Source: Leptospira perolatii (GTDB lineage: Bacteria > Spirochaetota > Leptospiria > Leptospirales > Leptospiraceae). Taken from it: 64,000 nt of DNA. The translations under genes and the position numbers were made by a program. This document shows, piece by piece, positions 26,365 through 34,879 of this stretch. The notes under the pieces are model-generated. The model saw only the letters and a program-made list of their open reading frames with translations. It was not told the origin of the DNA and made no database searches. The stretch is taken from contig NZ_NPDZ01000005.1 of assembly GCF_002811875.1 (NCBI RefSeq), positions 124,001 to 188,000 on the forward strand. Direction: 5' to 3'. Within the stretch, counting starts at the first letter, position 1. Every line of letters begins with the position of its first letter.

Positions 26365-27171
26365 TTGATTCGATTCCGTCCAAAATCGGGAGTGATCGCT
26401 AGTGTACTTCTGCTCGCCGTACTGATTTTAAGTACGGATCATGCAAGTTATGCGCAAGCCCCTGAGAAAGCGAGAGTCGCCCAAGAGCTGGTGGCAAGAT
26501 TGGACCAAGCTCTTTTGCGCGTGGACGGCCTAGTCAAGGCCAATCTAATTTTAATTAAAAGATCGGGTGATTCCTGGAATTGGGAAGTAAGCGTGTTCCG
26601 AAAGGGAGAGGATTCTTTGTCTCTCTTTGAGAGCAAAGGAAGAGGCCTAGAATACAAGCTTCTGTTTAAGGAAGACGGAGAATTAATTTACGCGTTCAAT
26701 GCACTCTCTAGGAAAATTTTCAGAAAAACGGATGAGGAAAAGTACGAATCCCATTTGAACACTGGATTCAGCTATGTAGACATAGCGAACAGTTCCTACC
26801 AGGCGAATTATAATCCGATCGTTCAGAGTGATTTGGAAATCTCAGGGAAAAAAATGAAAAGGGTGGCGATGCGCCCCATCGTTCCGTATTTTTACTCAAA
26901 GTTGATTCTTCTTTTGGACGCCGAAAGTCTTAAGCCGATCCGTTTGGATTTCCACGATAAGGACGGGGTTCTTTACAAAACCTTAAACATCAAGTACGGG
27001 CCGGTAAAAGTAAAGTCCAAGCATAAGTCCGTCCAAGAGGAAATGGCGAATCGCCTAGAGATGCTCGACCTACAAACAGGTTCTATTTCGGTTTTAGAAT
27101 ATACAGAAGTAGACAAGGACGTAAAACCAGATCCTTCTCTCTTTGAGTTGGACAATCTAAACAGACTTTAA
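26365..27171 (+). CDS. LolA-like outer-membrane lipoprotein-sorting protein
   Basis: A 268-residue exported protein starting at TTG, with GAGG ten bases upstream. Residues 1-31 form a signal peptide ending in SYAQA. The rest is a beta-rich fold of the LolA/LolB type: [25 protein letters not shown] strands, [10 protein letters not shown], a YNP segment and [16 protein letters not shown], where these proteins carry the 'outer membrane lipoprotein-sorting' domain. Proteins of this type often serve lipoprotein or hydrophobic-molecule transport, though this one need not be canonical LolA. It runs into rsmE after six bases, so the two are probably co-transcribed. Confidence 0.75.
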   Translation: MIRFRPKSGVIASVLLLAVLILSTDHASYAQAPEKARVAQELVARLDQALLRVDGLVKANLILIKRSGDSWNWEVSVFRKGEDSLSLFESKGRGLEYKLLFKEDGELIYAFNALSRKIFRKTDEEKYESHLNTGFSYVDIANSSYQANYNPIVQSDLEISGKKMKRVAMRPIVPYFYSKLILLLDAESLKPIRLDFHDKDGVLYKTLNIKYGPVKVKSKHKSVQEEMANRLEMLDLQTGSISVLEYTEVDKDVKPDPSLFELDNLNRL

Positions 27172-27177
27172 TTCACT

Positions 27178-27879
27178 ATGTCTGAAAATCCTACGGTCTT
27201 TTTTCGAGTGGGCAGTGTCCCGGAGCAGAAACTGCGTTTGGACCCTGAAGAGATTTCCCATCTAAAGGCCCTTCGAGTTTTTGCAGAAGATAAAGTAGTG
27301 CAACTCAAGGATGGCAGGGGATCCGTTTCTACGTATCAAATTCCCGCCGGAAAAAAAGAGGGAGATCTAGTTCAAACCGCAAGAATTGAACCTTCTAAGC
27401 AGACATTTCAGCTGGCCTCTGCGGTTCCGAAGGGAAACAGACTGGAATGGCTGATACAAAAAGGAACAGAGTTAGGGATCACTCATTTTATTTTTTTGGT
27501 ATTTGGACACTCCGATAGAAAGGAAGTCAATCCGGATCGGTTGCTTCGTGTCGCTGCAGAGGCTTGCTCGCAATCCCATCGGGATTTTTTGCCGGAAATT
27601 ATTGGACCGATCCAGTTTATCAAGTTTGTGGAATCTTTTAGTAAACCGTCGAAAGAACTTTTACTCTTAAATCCTGAGGGAAAAATTTCCGCAAATCCGG
27701 AGCTGCTACAGGGCAGAACAGTGATCGTAGGTCCTGAAGGCGGATTTAGGAAAGAAGAATTAGAACTTTGTAATGTTAAGAATATTCCGAACGTAAATGC
27801 AGGAAGCTCGATACTCCGCATAGAAACAGCGGGTCTCTATGCGGCTTCCTTATTTCGCTTGGGACAATTGGAAGAGTAA
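27178..27879 (+). CDS. rsmE: 16S rRNA m3U1498 methyltransferase
   Basis: A 233-residue SPOUT methyltransferase that modifies U1498 of 16S rRNA. The N-terminal PUA-like domain (about 1-70) contains HLKALRVFAEDKVVQLKDG. The knot domain has RLEWLIQKGTELGITHF, SCSQS-type AAEACSQSHRDFLPEI, IVGPEGGFRKEELELC and GSSILRIETAGLYA, the SAM-binding trefoil motifs. Length is typical. Its 3' end overlaps the convergent lipoprotein gene by 30 bases. Confidence 0.95.
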   Translation: MSENPTVFFRVGSVPEQKLRLDPEEISHLKALRVFAEDKVVQLKDGRGSVSTYQIPAGKKEGDLVQTARIEPSKQTFQLASAVPKGNRLEWLIQKGTELGITHFIFLVFGHSDRKEVNPDRLLRVAAEACSQSHRDFLPEIIGPIQFIKFVESFSKPSKELLLLNPEGKISANPELLQGRTVIVGPEGGFRKEELELCNVKNIPNVNAGSSILRIETAGLYAASLFRLGQLEE

Positions 27880-28125
27880 GTTATCTATACTGCAATAAGT
27901 GTTGCAGTTGCCGATGCAGGTATTCAATTGGACTACGTTGTCCGGTGTGACAGTGCTTCCCCAAAGATTCTGACAATTGTGACTGCAAGTCGCAAGGCTA
28001 CCGCCGACGCAATTTGCGAGGTAACCCAGAATTGCTTTTTCCTCTAGATTTTTATTTCCTCCGTTGCAGGAGGCAAAAAGTATTAAGAAGAGAAAGACGA
28101 ATAGCCGCGAAACAAACGACATCAT
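27850..28125 (-). CDS. Small cysteine-rich lipoprotein
   Basis: A 91-residue predicted lipoprotein. Starting at the ATG at 28123-28125 gives MMSFVSRLFVFLFLILFASC, a good signal peptide with lipobox cysteine; a longer form to 28182 only adds a basic leader. The mature part carries seven further cysteines, in patterns such as CSHNC and CIGNCNTYC, which suggests disulfides or metal binding. No family is recognised. It is convergent with rsmE (overlapping by 30 bases) and divergent from thiS. Confidence 0.68.
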   Translation of the reverse strand: MMSFVSRLFVFLFLILFASCNGGNKNLEEKAILGYLANCVGGSLATCSHNCQNLWGSTVTPDNVVQLNTCIGNCNTYCSIDNLLFQLSQAK

Positions 28126-28223
28126 AGTGTTAGACTTTTTCCGAGATAAAGATCGGTAAACTAAAAAACATTTTACGAACATTGTCCATTGGATTTCAAT
28201 AGAGCTAGACCGGGGTATAGAGT

Positions 28224-28424
28224 GTGAAGGTTAACGGCAGGGAAATATTATTAGGAAACTTGTCCTCTCCAAGCGTAAATTCTTTATTAGAAAGTTTGCA
28301 TCTAAAACCTGAGATGGTTGCATTGCAAAGGAACGGAGAAATTCTAAAAAGAAATTCCTGGCAAGAAGTGGTTCTGGAAGAAGGGGATAGAATCGAAATT
28401 TTAAAAATGGTGGGCGGTGGTTGA
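28224..28424 (+). CDS. thiS: Sulfur carrier protein ThiS
   Basis: A 66-residue ubiquitin-like protein starting at GTG. It begins with the KVNGREI strand and ends in KMVGGG, providing the C-terminal Gly-Gly that is adenylated and converted to thiocarboxylate for thiazole synthesis. GDRIEILKMVGGG is typical of ThiS. thiE follows after 27 bases. No TPP riboswitch motif is visible upstream, and no thiG or thiF lies in the window. Confidence 0.9.
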   Translation: MKVNGREILLGNLSSPSVNSLLESLHLKPEMVALQRNGEILKRNSWQEVVLEEGDRIEILKMVGGG

Positions 28425-28451
28425 CCGTCTATTTCTGATCAACAATTACAG

Positions 28452-29105
28452 ATGCAAAGACCAAGGTTCAATTTTTGGAAGTGTCCCGGAATTTATCCGA
28501 TTCTGGATTTGGCTACTTGCGAAAAATCTCGACTGGATCCGATCGAGCTTGTCTCCGAATGGTCCAAATATAGAAATCTGATTCCTTTTTACCAAATTAG
28601 GGTGAAGAATCGCAGCACGGAAGTAGTGCGTCAGCTTTTCGAATCTTTGCGGTCCAAGTTCCCTGAATTCCCAATTTTGTTAAACGACTATTGGAAAGAA
28701 GCGATCGAATGGGATGCGTTCGGTGCTCATGTCGGTCTAGAAGATTATCAATCTCTCTCTTCGAAAGAAAAGGAAATCCTAAAAAATAGCGGTCTATTCT
28801 TAGGTACCTCTTCTCATTCCTGGAAGGATTTGCAGAATCTAAGCGAATCAGATTGGGACTATACCGGATTTGGACCAATCTTTGCAACTGCCTCCAAGGA
28901 AAATCCGCATCCACCCTTGGGCGTTTCGGTTTTGTCCAAAATAAAAGAATGGAATCGATTGCCGGTCGTACTGATTGGCGGGATAGACAATTCGAACCTA
29001 CGACAGGTTTTATCTCTTGGAGATTACTTAATCGCTATGATTTCAGGCGCCTGCGATCTGGGGAAATTTCACGAATCGGTTCGAATCTTAGAATCCAAAG
29101 ACTGA
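28452..29105 (+). CDS. thiE: Thiamine phosphate synthase (ThiE family)
   Basis: A 217-residue TIM-barrel protein that should couple the thiazole and HMP-PP units to thiamine phosphate. Recognisable elements are FYQIRVKNR (Q-x-R-x-K), FPILLNDYWKEA, FGAHVGLEDYQ, GTSSHSW, YTGFGPIFATASKENPHPPLGV and VVLIGGIDNSNL. The arginine often found after the LLND motif is replaced by Tyr, and the barrel is somewhat divergent, so a TenI-like role cannot be excluded. The neighbouring thiS favours thiamine synthesis. Confidence 0.85.
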   Translation: MQRPRFNFWKCPGIYPILDLATCEKSRLDPIELVSEWSKYRNLIPFYQIRVKNRSTEVVRQLFESLRSKFPEFPILLNDYWKEAIEWDAFGAHVGLEDYQSLSSKEKEILKNSGLFLGTSSHSWKDLQNLSESDWDYTGFGPIFATASKENPHPPLGVSVLSKIKEWNRLPVVLIGGIDNSNLRQVLSLGDYLIAMISGACDLGKFHESVRILESKD

Positions 29106-29117
29106 TCGGACGGAATC

Positions 29118-30026
29118 TTGAAAAGGACGAATACTCTTGGAATTCGGACCAAACTTTCAATTGACTCGATTATTATGTCCAGCAGGATGCACCTTATGAA
29201 ACAACCCGGGGAAATCCAACACTTTTCCGCCAAGGATGATCGGGACTATCTTCTCGATTACCAATCTATAAATATAGATACCCTGGACAAAACGGAAATC
29301 CTTGGTGTGCCTTTTGATAACGCGAGCCTGGACGAGGCCGTTGCAAAAATTTATCGACTGATGGAAGACAAAGAGCACTTCCATCATGTTTTACTTTTGG
29401 ATCCGATCAAAACCATGGCGATCCGCAAAGGGAAGAAATTGAATCGGATCGCGCAGAAAGCAAGTCTGATTTTTGCGGAAGGTGCCGGTCTTCAATGGGC
29501 GGCCAGAAGATTGGGCGGAGAGCTGAAAGAAAGGATTCCTACCATCGCGCTGATGATGGACTTAGTTCGACTTTGCGAACTTAGAAATTACTCTATATTT
29601 TTATTGGGTGGAAAAGAAGACGTTATCGAAAAGGTATATTTCAATCTGTCCAGACATTTTCCGGGTGTAAGGATTGTAGGTCGTCATGCGGGCTACATGA
29701 ATACTCAGAGAGAGTTGCTCGTAAAAGAATCGATACGTAAGACCAGTCCGAATATTATATTTCTTGCAATGGATTTTCCAGAACAAGAGGTCTGGATCGA
29801 GAACAATACCGCATTTTTTGGCCACGCAGTCGTGATTGGCGTGGCGGGAGCCATGGACATTCTTTCTGGAAAAGTAAGAAAGGCTCCGAACTATTTTAAA
29901 CTAAAGGGCCTTACTTGGTTTTGGAGAATCGTGGTCAGACCTTGGAGGCTTGTCCGCATGTTTAGAATGTTCGGATTCTTTACCTTTGTTTGGATTAAAT
30001 CTCTTTTCAGGAAAAAGAAGAAATAG
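29118..30026 (+). CDS. WecG/TagA/CpsF-family glycosyltransferase, divergent active site
   Basis: A 302-residue GT26-like enzyme that would transfer a sugar (ManNAc-type in the family) to a lipid-linked acceptor at the inner membrane. [73 protein letters not shown] and [17 protein letters not shown] follow the family order. It ends in a basic membrane-association tail ([17 protein letters not shown] to RKKKK). The usual D-G of the catalytic loop reads A-E-G-A-G, and the N of the preceding strand is also changed. The TTG start is uncertain; ATGs at 29175, 29187 and 29196 are alternatives. Confidence 0.82.
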   Translation: MKRTNTLGIRTKLSIDSIIMSSRMHLMKQPGEIQHFSAKDDRDYLLDYQSINIDTLDKTEILGVPFDNASLDEAVAKIYRLMEDKEHFHHVLLLDPIKTMAIRKGKKLNRIAQKASLIFAEGAGLQWAARRLGGELKERIPTIALMMDLVRLCELRNYSIFLLGGKEDVIEKVYFNLSRHFPGVRIVGRHAGYMNTQRELLVKESIRKTSPNIIFLAMDFPEQEVWIENNTAFFGHAVVIGVAGAMDILSGKVRKAPNYFKLKGLTWFWRIVVRPWRLVRMFRMFGFFTFVWIKSLFRKKKK

Positions 30027-30041
30027 TTCCAACGTATCCGA

Positions 30042-33000
30042 TTATTTTCTGATCATATCCTTGATGGAATCCAAAGTCGGAGAAACCCAATCTTCCAATA
30101 ACGGATCTTGCTTGAGAGATTCTCTCTTGAATAACAGGTCCTTGTTCGAGAGTGGAATTTCGCTCGTGTCTCCGATTTTTCTCGCGGTCTCTATCGCTTT
30201 CCAATAGTGCTTGAGAGCCTCAGCGGTATAGTTCTCTGCTTGCTGCGGACTCGCTTTCTTTGCGAGTACTTCGTAAGCTGCCCCAATATTGTTATAAGCA
30301 GCGGTCAAAGTTTGGTAGACTTCTTGGTGATACGGATCATCCGGTTTTGGTTGGCCCATATCCGGGAGTTTCTCTTCTAGATCGTCTTTTACTCTCAAGA
30401 AATATCCTAGAGCAGTCTTGACCTGCTTTGTATAAAAGAATGCGTTCCCTTTGCCCATCAATAGAGTTTCGTTATAGTATTCGTCTCTATCTTCGAATCC
30501 TGTCCAGTCTCCCAATGCCGTCTCGAAGTTGGAATCCATGTATTCAACCCAACCTCTGTAGAACTTCATTTCTCTTAACAAAGAGTTTGGCAAAGGTCTT
30601 CTCCAGTCTCGGATCAACTTGTAATTCGATTCCTCTGCATCCACTTTCTTGAATTCCGCCAGGGAATTTCTCAGCTCGTTTCGACGATTTCGATTCGTTT
30701 CCTCTTCCTTGAGTGCAGAAAGACTCTTTCCATCTTCTACACCTCCTCTGGCGCGGAACGGATATATTTTCCTTCCTGGAAATTCTTTGATCGATTCTTT
30801 GTCGGTCAACCCCGCGGAGAGCAGATATCTGATTTTGCCTTGGTCGAAATAAATCCTAGCAGGATTTCCTTCGAAAAGTGTTTCGTCTTCGTCTTTGGAT
30901 CCGAACCAACGAAGTGACTTTTGATATCTGGATTCTGCTTCTTTTAACAGATCTCTAGCTTCTTCGAAATTTCCGACACGAATGGAGTGCTCCGCTAACT
31001 CGAGAACTGCCAACCAGTGCTTCTTGTCTAGTGTAGCTGCTTTTTCAAAAAATCTGCGAGCTTGGGAGTTTTCTTTTAATCCTAGATAATAATGGCCCCT
31101 TTGATAATAGCCTTCTGCGTATTCTCTGCCTTCTACTTCTCGGCCGGTCATAGAATCCGTCTCACTCTTTCGATAAATCGTATCTAATAAGCGAAGTGCA
31201 TTTTCCTCGATTTCTATCCCGGATACTTGGTCTGTAGGGTTGATATTAAAGCGTATCCTGACATCCTCTGGATCTATGTCCGAATAAAATGAGGCGAGCT
31301 TGGACAAGGTATAAAAAGGAAGATCCGATTCCATATCCAAATTGCTATTGAGCAATCTGTGATGGTTGAGCACGAATTGAGGGTCACCACTTTCCTTCCA
31401 CATCTCGATATAAGTAGAAATGAGTCCAGATTGGCCCAAAATACTTCCTGGATTTATCTCCACGATTCGATTGTAAAACGAAGCAGCCTTTCCAAACTCT
31501 CTTCTGTTGTAATAGATTTTTGCGATCCCGGCGGTAGCCTTTTCGTCATAAGGACTTTCGCCGTCGGTGAATACTTTTCTATAATAATCGATCGCAAGAG
31601 AATCGTTTTTGTACCTGGCTTGTTTTCCTTCACTAGGCTCTGCAAATTCAGGAACAATCTGAGAATGGAACCAGCCTAAGCTTCGATAAGTGCGGTTGTC
31701 ATGGATCCTTTCGCGCAATCGCATGACCAAATAGGCTCCTGCAGAAACGACTTTTCGTGGATTCTTTTCTTGGTCTACGAGTACCTTGATTCCTTCAACG
31801 CCTTGGTTTCGATCTGAAAGAAGAATTAATTTCTTATCGCTCCAAGATTCTCCCTGCGGAAGTCTCACTAAAGGAACAGATTCCCTTTTTGTCCAAGAAT
31901 CCAAGGAAGACCCGAATCCCAAATCTGGCTCAATTCTTCCGAATAGTTTCTCGAATGACTTTTCGTATTCTGCGGCACGACTGTATTCTACACCGTACAA
32001 ATTTAGATATTTTAAATTGTGAGGAAGAATTTCCTCTCCTCTCGCAAACTTTTCTTCTATAGTAGCTAAAAGTAAGTTTCTATCTTTTTCGGTCAAAACG
32101 CCTTCAAATTTTTTAGCGCCTAGTTCCCGTATATACTCTAAACCTTCGTCGTAATACCGAGCGGCTTGGTGAGGCTTGTACCATTTTTCGTAAAATAGAA
32201 ACCCTCCGACCGTAAATAGAAAGATCGCCGCTGCACCGATGAAGGTCCTTTGTAATCTTCTCCTTCTTTCTAAAAGTCCTTCTTTTGTGTAGATCGGATC
32301 CGTAGATAGAATCGGTACTCCGTCCTTAGAATACCGTCCTGTCTGATCCGAAATTGCGATCGTAGTCCCGAGCGCGGAGGATAAAAAGGCTGCTACATCT
32401 TCGGGAGCACTTTCTACTTTAATTAATTCTAATAAATCTCTTTGACCTTTTTTGGTTAAACGATCCTGTACGATCGATTCTATAACAGCTCTGCGAAGTA
32501 GGGGAGGATACTTTAAGATCTCTCTCTGTATGATTGCGAGTTCTTCGTCTGTGAGGGCCTTGTCTATTTCGTCTTTCTCTTCTCCACCTAAGGATCTGAG
32601 GTCGGCTTCAAAAGACCCTCCTCCTAGATCCTCTCCTCCCATGTCTGATTCGCTTTCCAGATCTGGAGAGAAACTGGTAAAGTCGCTGGATTCAGGAACT
32701 CCTTCTCCCAAATCCATGTCTGAGACCCCAGCAGGTTCAGAGGAAAAATCAGCAAATGGATCCGTTTCCGTGACTGGAGTTGCACTTGATAATTCCGCAA
32801 AAGGATCCTGTCCCCCGGATACCGGAGCAAAATCCGCAAATGGGTCCCCGCCTGCCGGAGGAGAAGCAGCAAATGTTTCTTCCTCTTCAAATGATTTGCT
32901 AGGAGCGCTTGGCGGGCCAGTTTCAAAATCCAGGTCTCCGAAATCCGGTTCCCCACTAGGACTCGGTTCGGAGCCGAACATATCTCCCAGATCTTCGGAA

Positions 33001-33758
33001 GGAGGTGCTTCTTCTGGTGATCCAAAACTCGCAAACGGATCTGCTTCCGTTGCGCTTGGAGTTCCTAGATCAAAATCTTCGAATCCACCTCCGGTCGGAG
33101 CCGGCTCTGCAGTTTCTTCTCCCATTCCTGCGAAAGGATCTTCCGTGCTCGGTTCACTTGGTTCCGGAGTTCCAAAGTCAAAGTCTTCGAATCCACCTCC
33201 GGTCGGAGCCGGCTCTGCAGTTTCTTCTCCCATTCCCGCGAAAGGGTCTTCCGTGCTCGGTTCACTTGGTTCGGAAGTTCCAAAGTCAAAGTCTTCGAAT
33301 CCACCTCCGGTCGGAGCCGGCTCTGCAGTTTCTTCTCCCATTCCGGCAAAAGCATCTTCTTCGGTTGCTTCGGCTGGCTCAGGCTCTGGAGTTCCAAAAT
33401 CAAAATCTCCCATCGGAGGTGTAGCTTCTTTTTCTGCAAAAGGAGCCTCTTCCGTTTCAGCCGGCCTTGGTTCTGCTAATAATTCGTCTAAATCGATATC
33501 GTCGTCTTCAGGTATCACCTTAGGTTTAGGTTTTTCTAATGGAGCTTCCTCTTCAAAGTCCTCTTCTTCGGCTCCTTCGGGCGCTTCTTCTTCGTCACCA
33601 ATAGAAATAGGCATTGTGTAACCCAATTTTTCCCGGAAGACAGGAAGCATTGGATTCAAAGTGTCCGAGCTTTCGGGGTTTGTCGAAAGCGGGTTCAGAA
33701 TCGACTGGATTTGTTCCAGTTCTTTGGAAGAGTATTCTGGAGGTGAGGGCTCAGCCAT
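30042..33758 (-). CDS. Giant membrane-anchored TPR protein with acidic repeats
   Basis: A 1238-residue protein of unknown function. Residues 1-390 are acidic, Pro/Gly/Glu-rich and probably disordered, including about three near-identical 36-residue repeats (EDPFAGMGEETAEPAPTGGG followed by FEDFDFGTP). Residues 395-470 form a helical cytosolic segment (YPPLLRRAVIESIVQDRL, PEDVAAFLSSALG). One TM helix (FIGAAAIFLFTVGGFLFYEKW) lies near residue 510. The remaining 700 residues, presumably periplasmic, carry TPR-like units such as GIAKIYYNRREFGKAASFYNRIVEINPGS and ALKHYWKAIETARK. The layout suggests a trans-envelope scaffold. The gene is convergent with the WecG-like gene. Confidence 0.8.
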   Translation of the reverse strand: MAEPSPPEYSSKELEQIQSILNPLSTNPESSDTLNPMLPVFREKLGYTMPISIGDEEEAPEGAEEEDFEEEAPLEKPKPKVIPEDDDIDLDELLAEPRPAETEEAPFAEKEATPPMGDFDFGTPEPEPAEATEEDAFAGMGEETAEPAPTGGGFEDFDFGTSEPSEPSTEDPFAGMGEETAEPAPTGGGFEDFDFGTPEPSEPSTEDPFAGMGEETAEPAPTGGGFEDFDLGTPSATEADPFASFGSPEEAPPSEDLGDMFGSEPSPSGEPDFGDLDFETGPPSAPSKSFEEEETFAASPPAGGDPFADFAPVSGGQDPFAELSSATPVTETDPFADFSSEPAGVSDMDLGEGVPESSDFTSFSPDLESESDMGGEDLGGGSFEADLRSLGGEEKDEIDKALTDEELAIIQREILKYPPLLRRAVIESIVQDRLTKKGQRDLLELIKVESAPEDVAAFLSSALGTTIAISDQTGRYSKDGVPILSTDPIYTKEGLLERRRRLQRTFIGAAAIFLFTVGGFLFYEKWYKPHQAARYYDEGLEYIRELGAKKFEGVLTEKDRNLLLATIEEKFARGEEILPHNLKYLNLYGVEYSRAAEYEKSFEKLFGRIEPDLGFGSSLDSWTKRESVPLVRLPQGESWSDKKLILLSDRNQGVEGIKVLVDQEKNPRKVVSAGAYLVMRLRERIHDNRTYRSLGWFHSQIVPEFAEPSEGKQARYKNDSLAIDYYRKVFTDGESPYDEKATAGIAKIYYNRREFGKAASFYNRIVEINPGSILGQSGLISTYIEMWKESGDPQFVLNHHRLLNSNLDMESDLPFYTLSKLASFYSDIDPEDVRIRFNINPTDQVSGIEIEENALRLLDTIYRKSETDSMTGREVEGREYAEGYYQRGHYYLGLKENSQARRFFEKAATLDKKHWLAVLELAEHSIRVGNFEEARDLLKEAESRYQKSLRWFGSKDEDETLFEGNPARIYFDQGKIRYLLSAGLTDKESIKEFPGRKIYPFRARGGVEDGKSLSALKEEETNRNRRNELRNSLAEFKKVDAEESNYKLIRDWRRPLPNSLLREMKFYRGWVEYMDSNFETALGDWTGFEDRDEYYNETLLMGKGNAFFYTKQVKTALGYFLRVKDDLEEKLPDMGQPKPDDPYHQEVYQTLTAAYNNIGAAYEVLAKKASPQQAENYTAEALKHYWKAIETARKIGDTSEIPLSNKDLLFKRESLKQDPLLEDWVSPTLDSIKDMIRK
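33076..33399. repeat. Tandem 108-bp coding repeats (three copies)
   Basis: About three near-identical 108-bp units recur with landmarks at 33076, 33184 and 33292, encoding the 36-residue repeat of the giant TPR protein. The high DNA identity indicates recent duplication or recombination, and the copy number may vary between strains. Confidence 0.85.
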
Positions 33759-33884
33759 AAAGTCCTATGGAATACTATCGGCTTCTGGCAAAAACTTCCA
33801 AGAATTTTTCCTTATGTCAGATGCTTTCAAATCAGCCGGAAATCCGCTTTGGAATTCCGAAGAAAGAATCGACAATGAACCCAG

Positions 33885-34757
33885 ATGCTCAACTGGAAAC
33901 GAACCAAGCTAACCATAGTTTTAGCGATTCTTCTCTCATTTACCCTAGCCGCAGAAGAAGCTGGTGACTGGATCGGAGGATTTAGCTCTACCGATTACGA
34001 GGAAGGGCAAGAAGATCTTCCCGAAGAAAATATCTATTATTTTTGGGAGCTGGAGAATCTGCCCAAGGCGATTTCTCCGCAATTTATCCGTTATTTGGAT
34101 ACCGGAACTTCCCTAAGAACAGGAAGGCTGATCAACCGAGGAATTTTATTTACTTACGAGGGGCTTACAAACGACGAAGTTGCGGTCTGCGCCGACTTTA
34201 CCTACTGGCAATGCGTAGACCTGAGGAAGAACGACAAAGGTGTTTTTTACGGGGTATTGGATCTTCCGGCTCAAGGCTTGTACGAACCCAAAGAAGCCTA
34301 TGAGTACAAATTCAAAGTAGACGGTTTGTTTACTCATGATCCGAAAAATCGAAATACTTACGAGGATGGAGAAGGCTCTCTCATTTCTAAAATCCAATTC
34401 CATGAAGGAAAGCCGAGCAAGCAATTGTCCACGAGAGTTTTAGAAGATTCTCCCTACGAGGAAAAGGAATTTAGAACCGTGGAGTTTAGAATGGTGGATG
34501 CAAATGCGGAAAGCATAAGCTTGGTCGGAGATTTTAATCATTGGGACCCGGAACTGGACTTTTTGGTAAAGGAAAAAAGGGGAGTGTTCCGGTTGGTCAA
34601 AAAATTGAAACCGGGAACTTATTATTATAATTTCGTGGTGGACGGAAAGGTCATCCCGGAACCGTTCAATCAAGACACTGTGCTTAGAGAAGAGACAGGC
34701 GAAATTTCTTCCACTTTACTTGTGCCAGAAAGATCCCACGTTTTAGAAAGAAAATAA
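33885..34757 (+). CDS. Exported protein with two glycogen-binding-like E-set domains
   Basis: A 290-residue protein with a signal peptide (about residues 1-23, ending near TLAAEE). Two consecutive immunoglobulin-like CBM48/E-set domains follow. The first, about 90-180, has AVCADFTYWQCVDLRKNDKG and EYKFKVDG. The second, about 200-290, has SISLVGDFNHWDPELDF and GTYYYNFVVDGK, matching the V-G-x-F-N-x-W and Y-x-Y-x-F-x-V-D-G pattern of glycogen-branching-enzyme N-domains. There is no catalytic domain. It may bind glucan or another polysaccharide in the periplasm, or use the fold for protein contacts. The start has a weak ribosome site. Confidence 0.75.
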   Translation: MLNWKRTKLTIVLAILLSFTLAAEEAGDWIGGFSSTDYEEGQEDLPEENIYYFWELENLPKAISPQFIRYLDTGTSLRTGRLINRGILFTYEGLTNDEVAVCADFTYWQCVDLRKNDKGVFYGVLDLPAQGLYEPKEAYEYKFKVDGLFTHDPKNRNTYEDGEGSLISKIQFHEGKPSKQLSTRVLEDSPYEEKEFRTVEFRMVDANAESISLVGDFNHWDPELDFLVKEKRGVFRLVKKLKPGTYYYNFVVDGKVIPEPFNQDTVLREETGEISSTLLVPERSHVLERK

Positions 34758-34779
34758 TTTCCTAAAAAATGCGCAGGGC

Positions 34780-34791
34780 CAGCCTAGGCTG
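34780..34791. promoter_or_regulatory. 12-bp perfect palindrome CAGCCTAGGCTG
   Basis: This palindrome sits in the 122-base gap upstream of the gene at 34880. It has no loop and no T-tract, so it looks more like a protein-binding site than a terminator. The factor is unknown. Confidence 0.35.
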
Positions 34792-34879
34792 CCTATAGTT
34801 TCCCTTTTCTCATTCGAGAACCAGCTTCTTTTTCCTTGACCGTCCAAGGGAATTCTCCAACCCTAAGGATTCCTTTCGT

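Noticed and set aside
28126..28223. TPP riboswitch upstream of thiS
   Set aside because: The short region lacks the conserved TPP core sequences and stems by eye.
33076..33399. 108-bp direct repeats considered as CRISPR or mobile element
   Set aside because: They are contiguous and in frame inside a gene, with no spacers, terminal inverted repeats or transposase.
32452..33621. 389-codon plus-strand open frame rich in Ser/Gly/Lys
   Set aside because: It is the complement of the acidic repeat region of the giant TPR protein; its length follows from repeat composition, and the minus-strand frame continues through TM and TPR parts.
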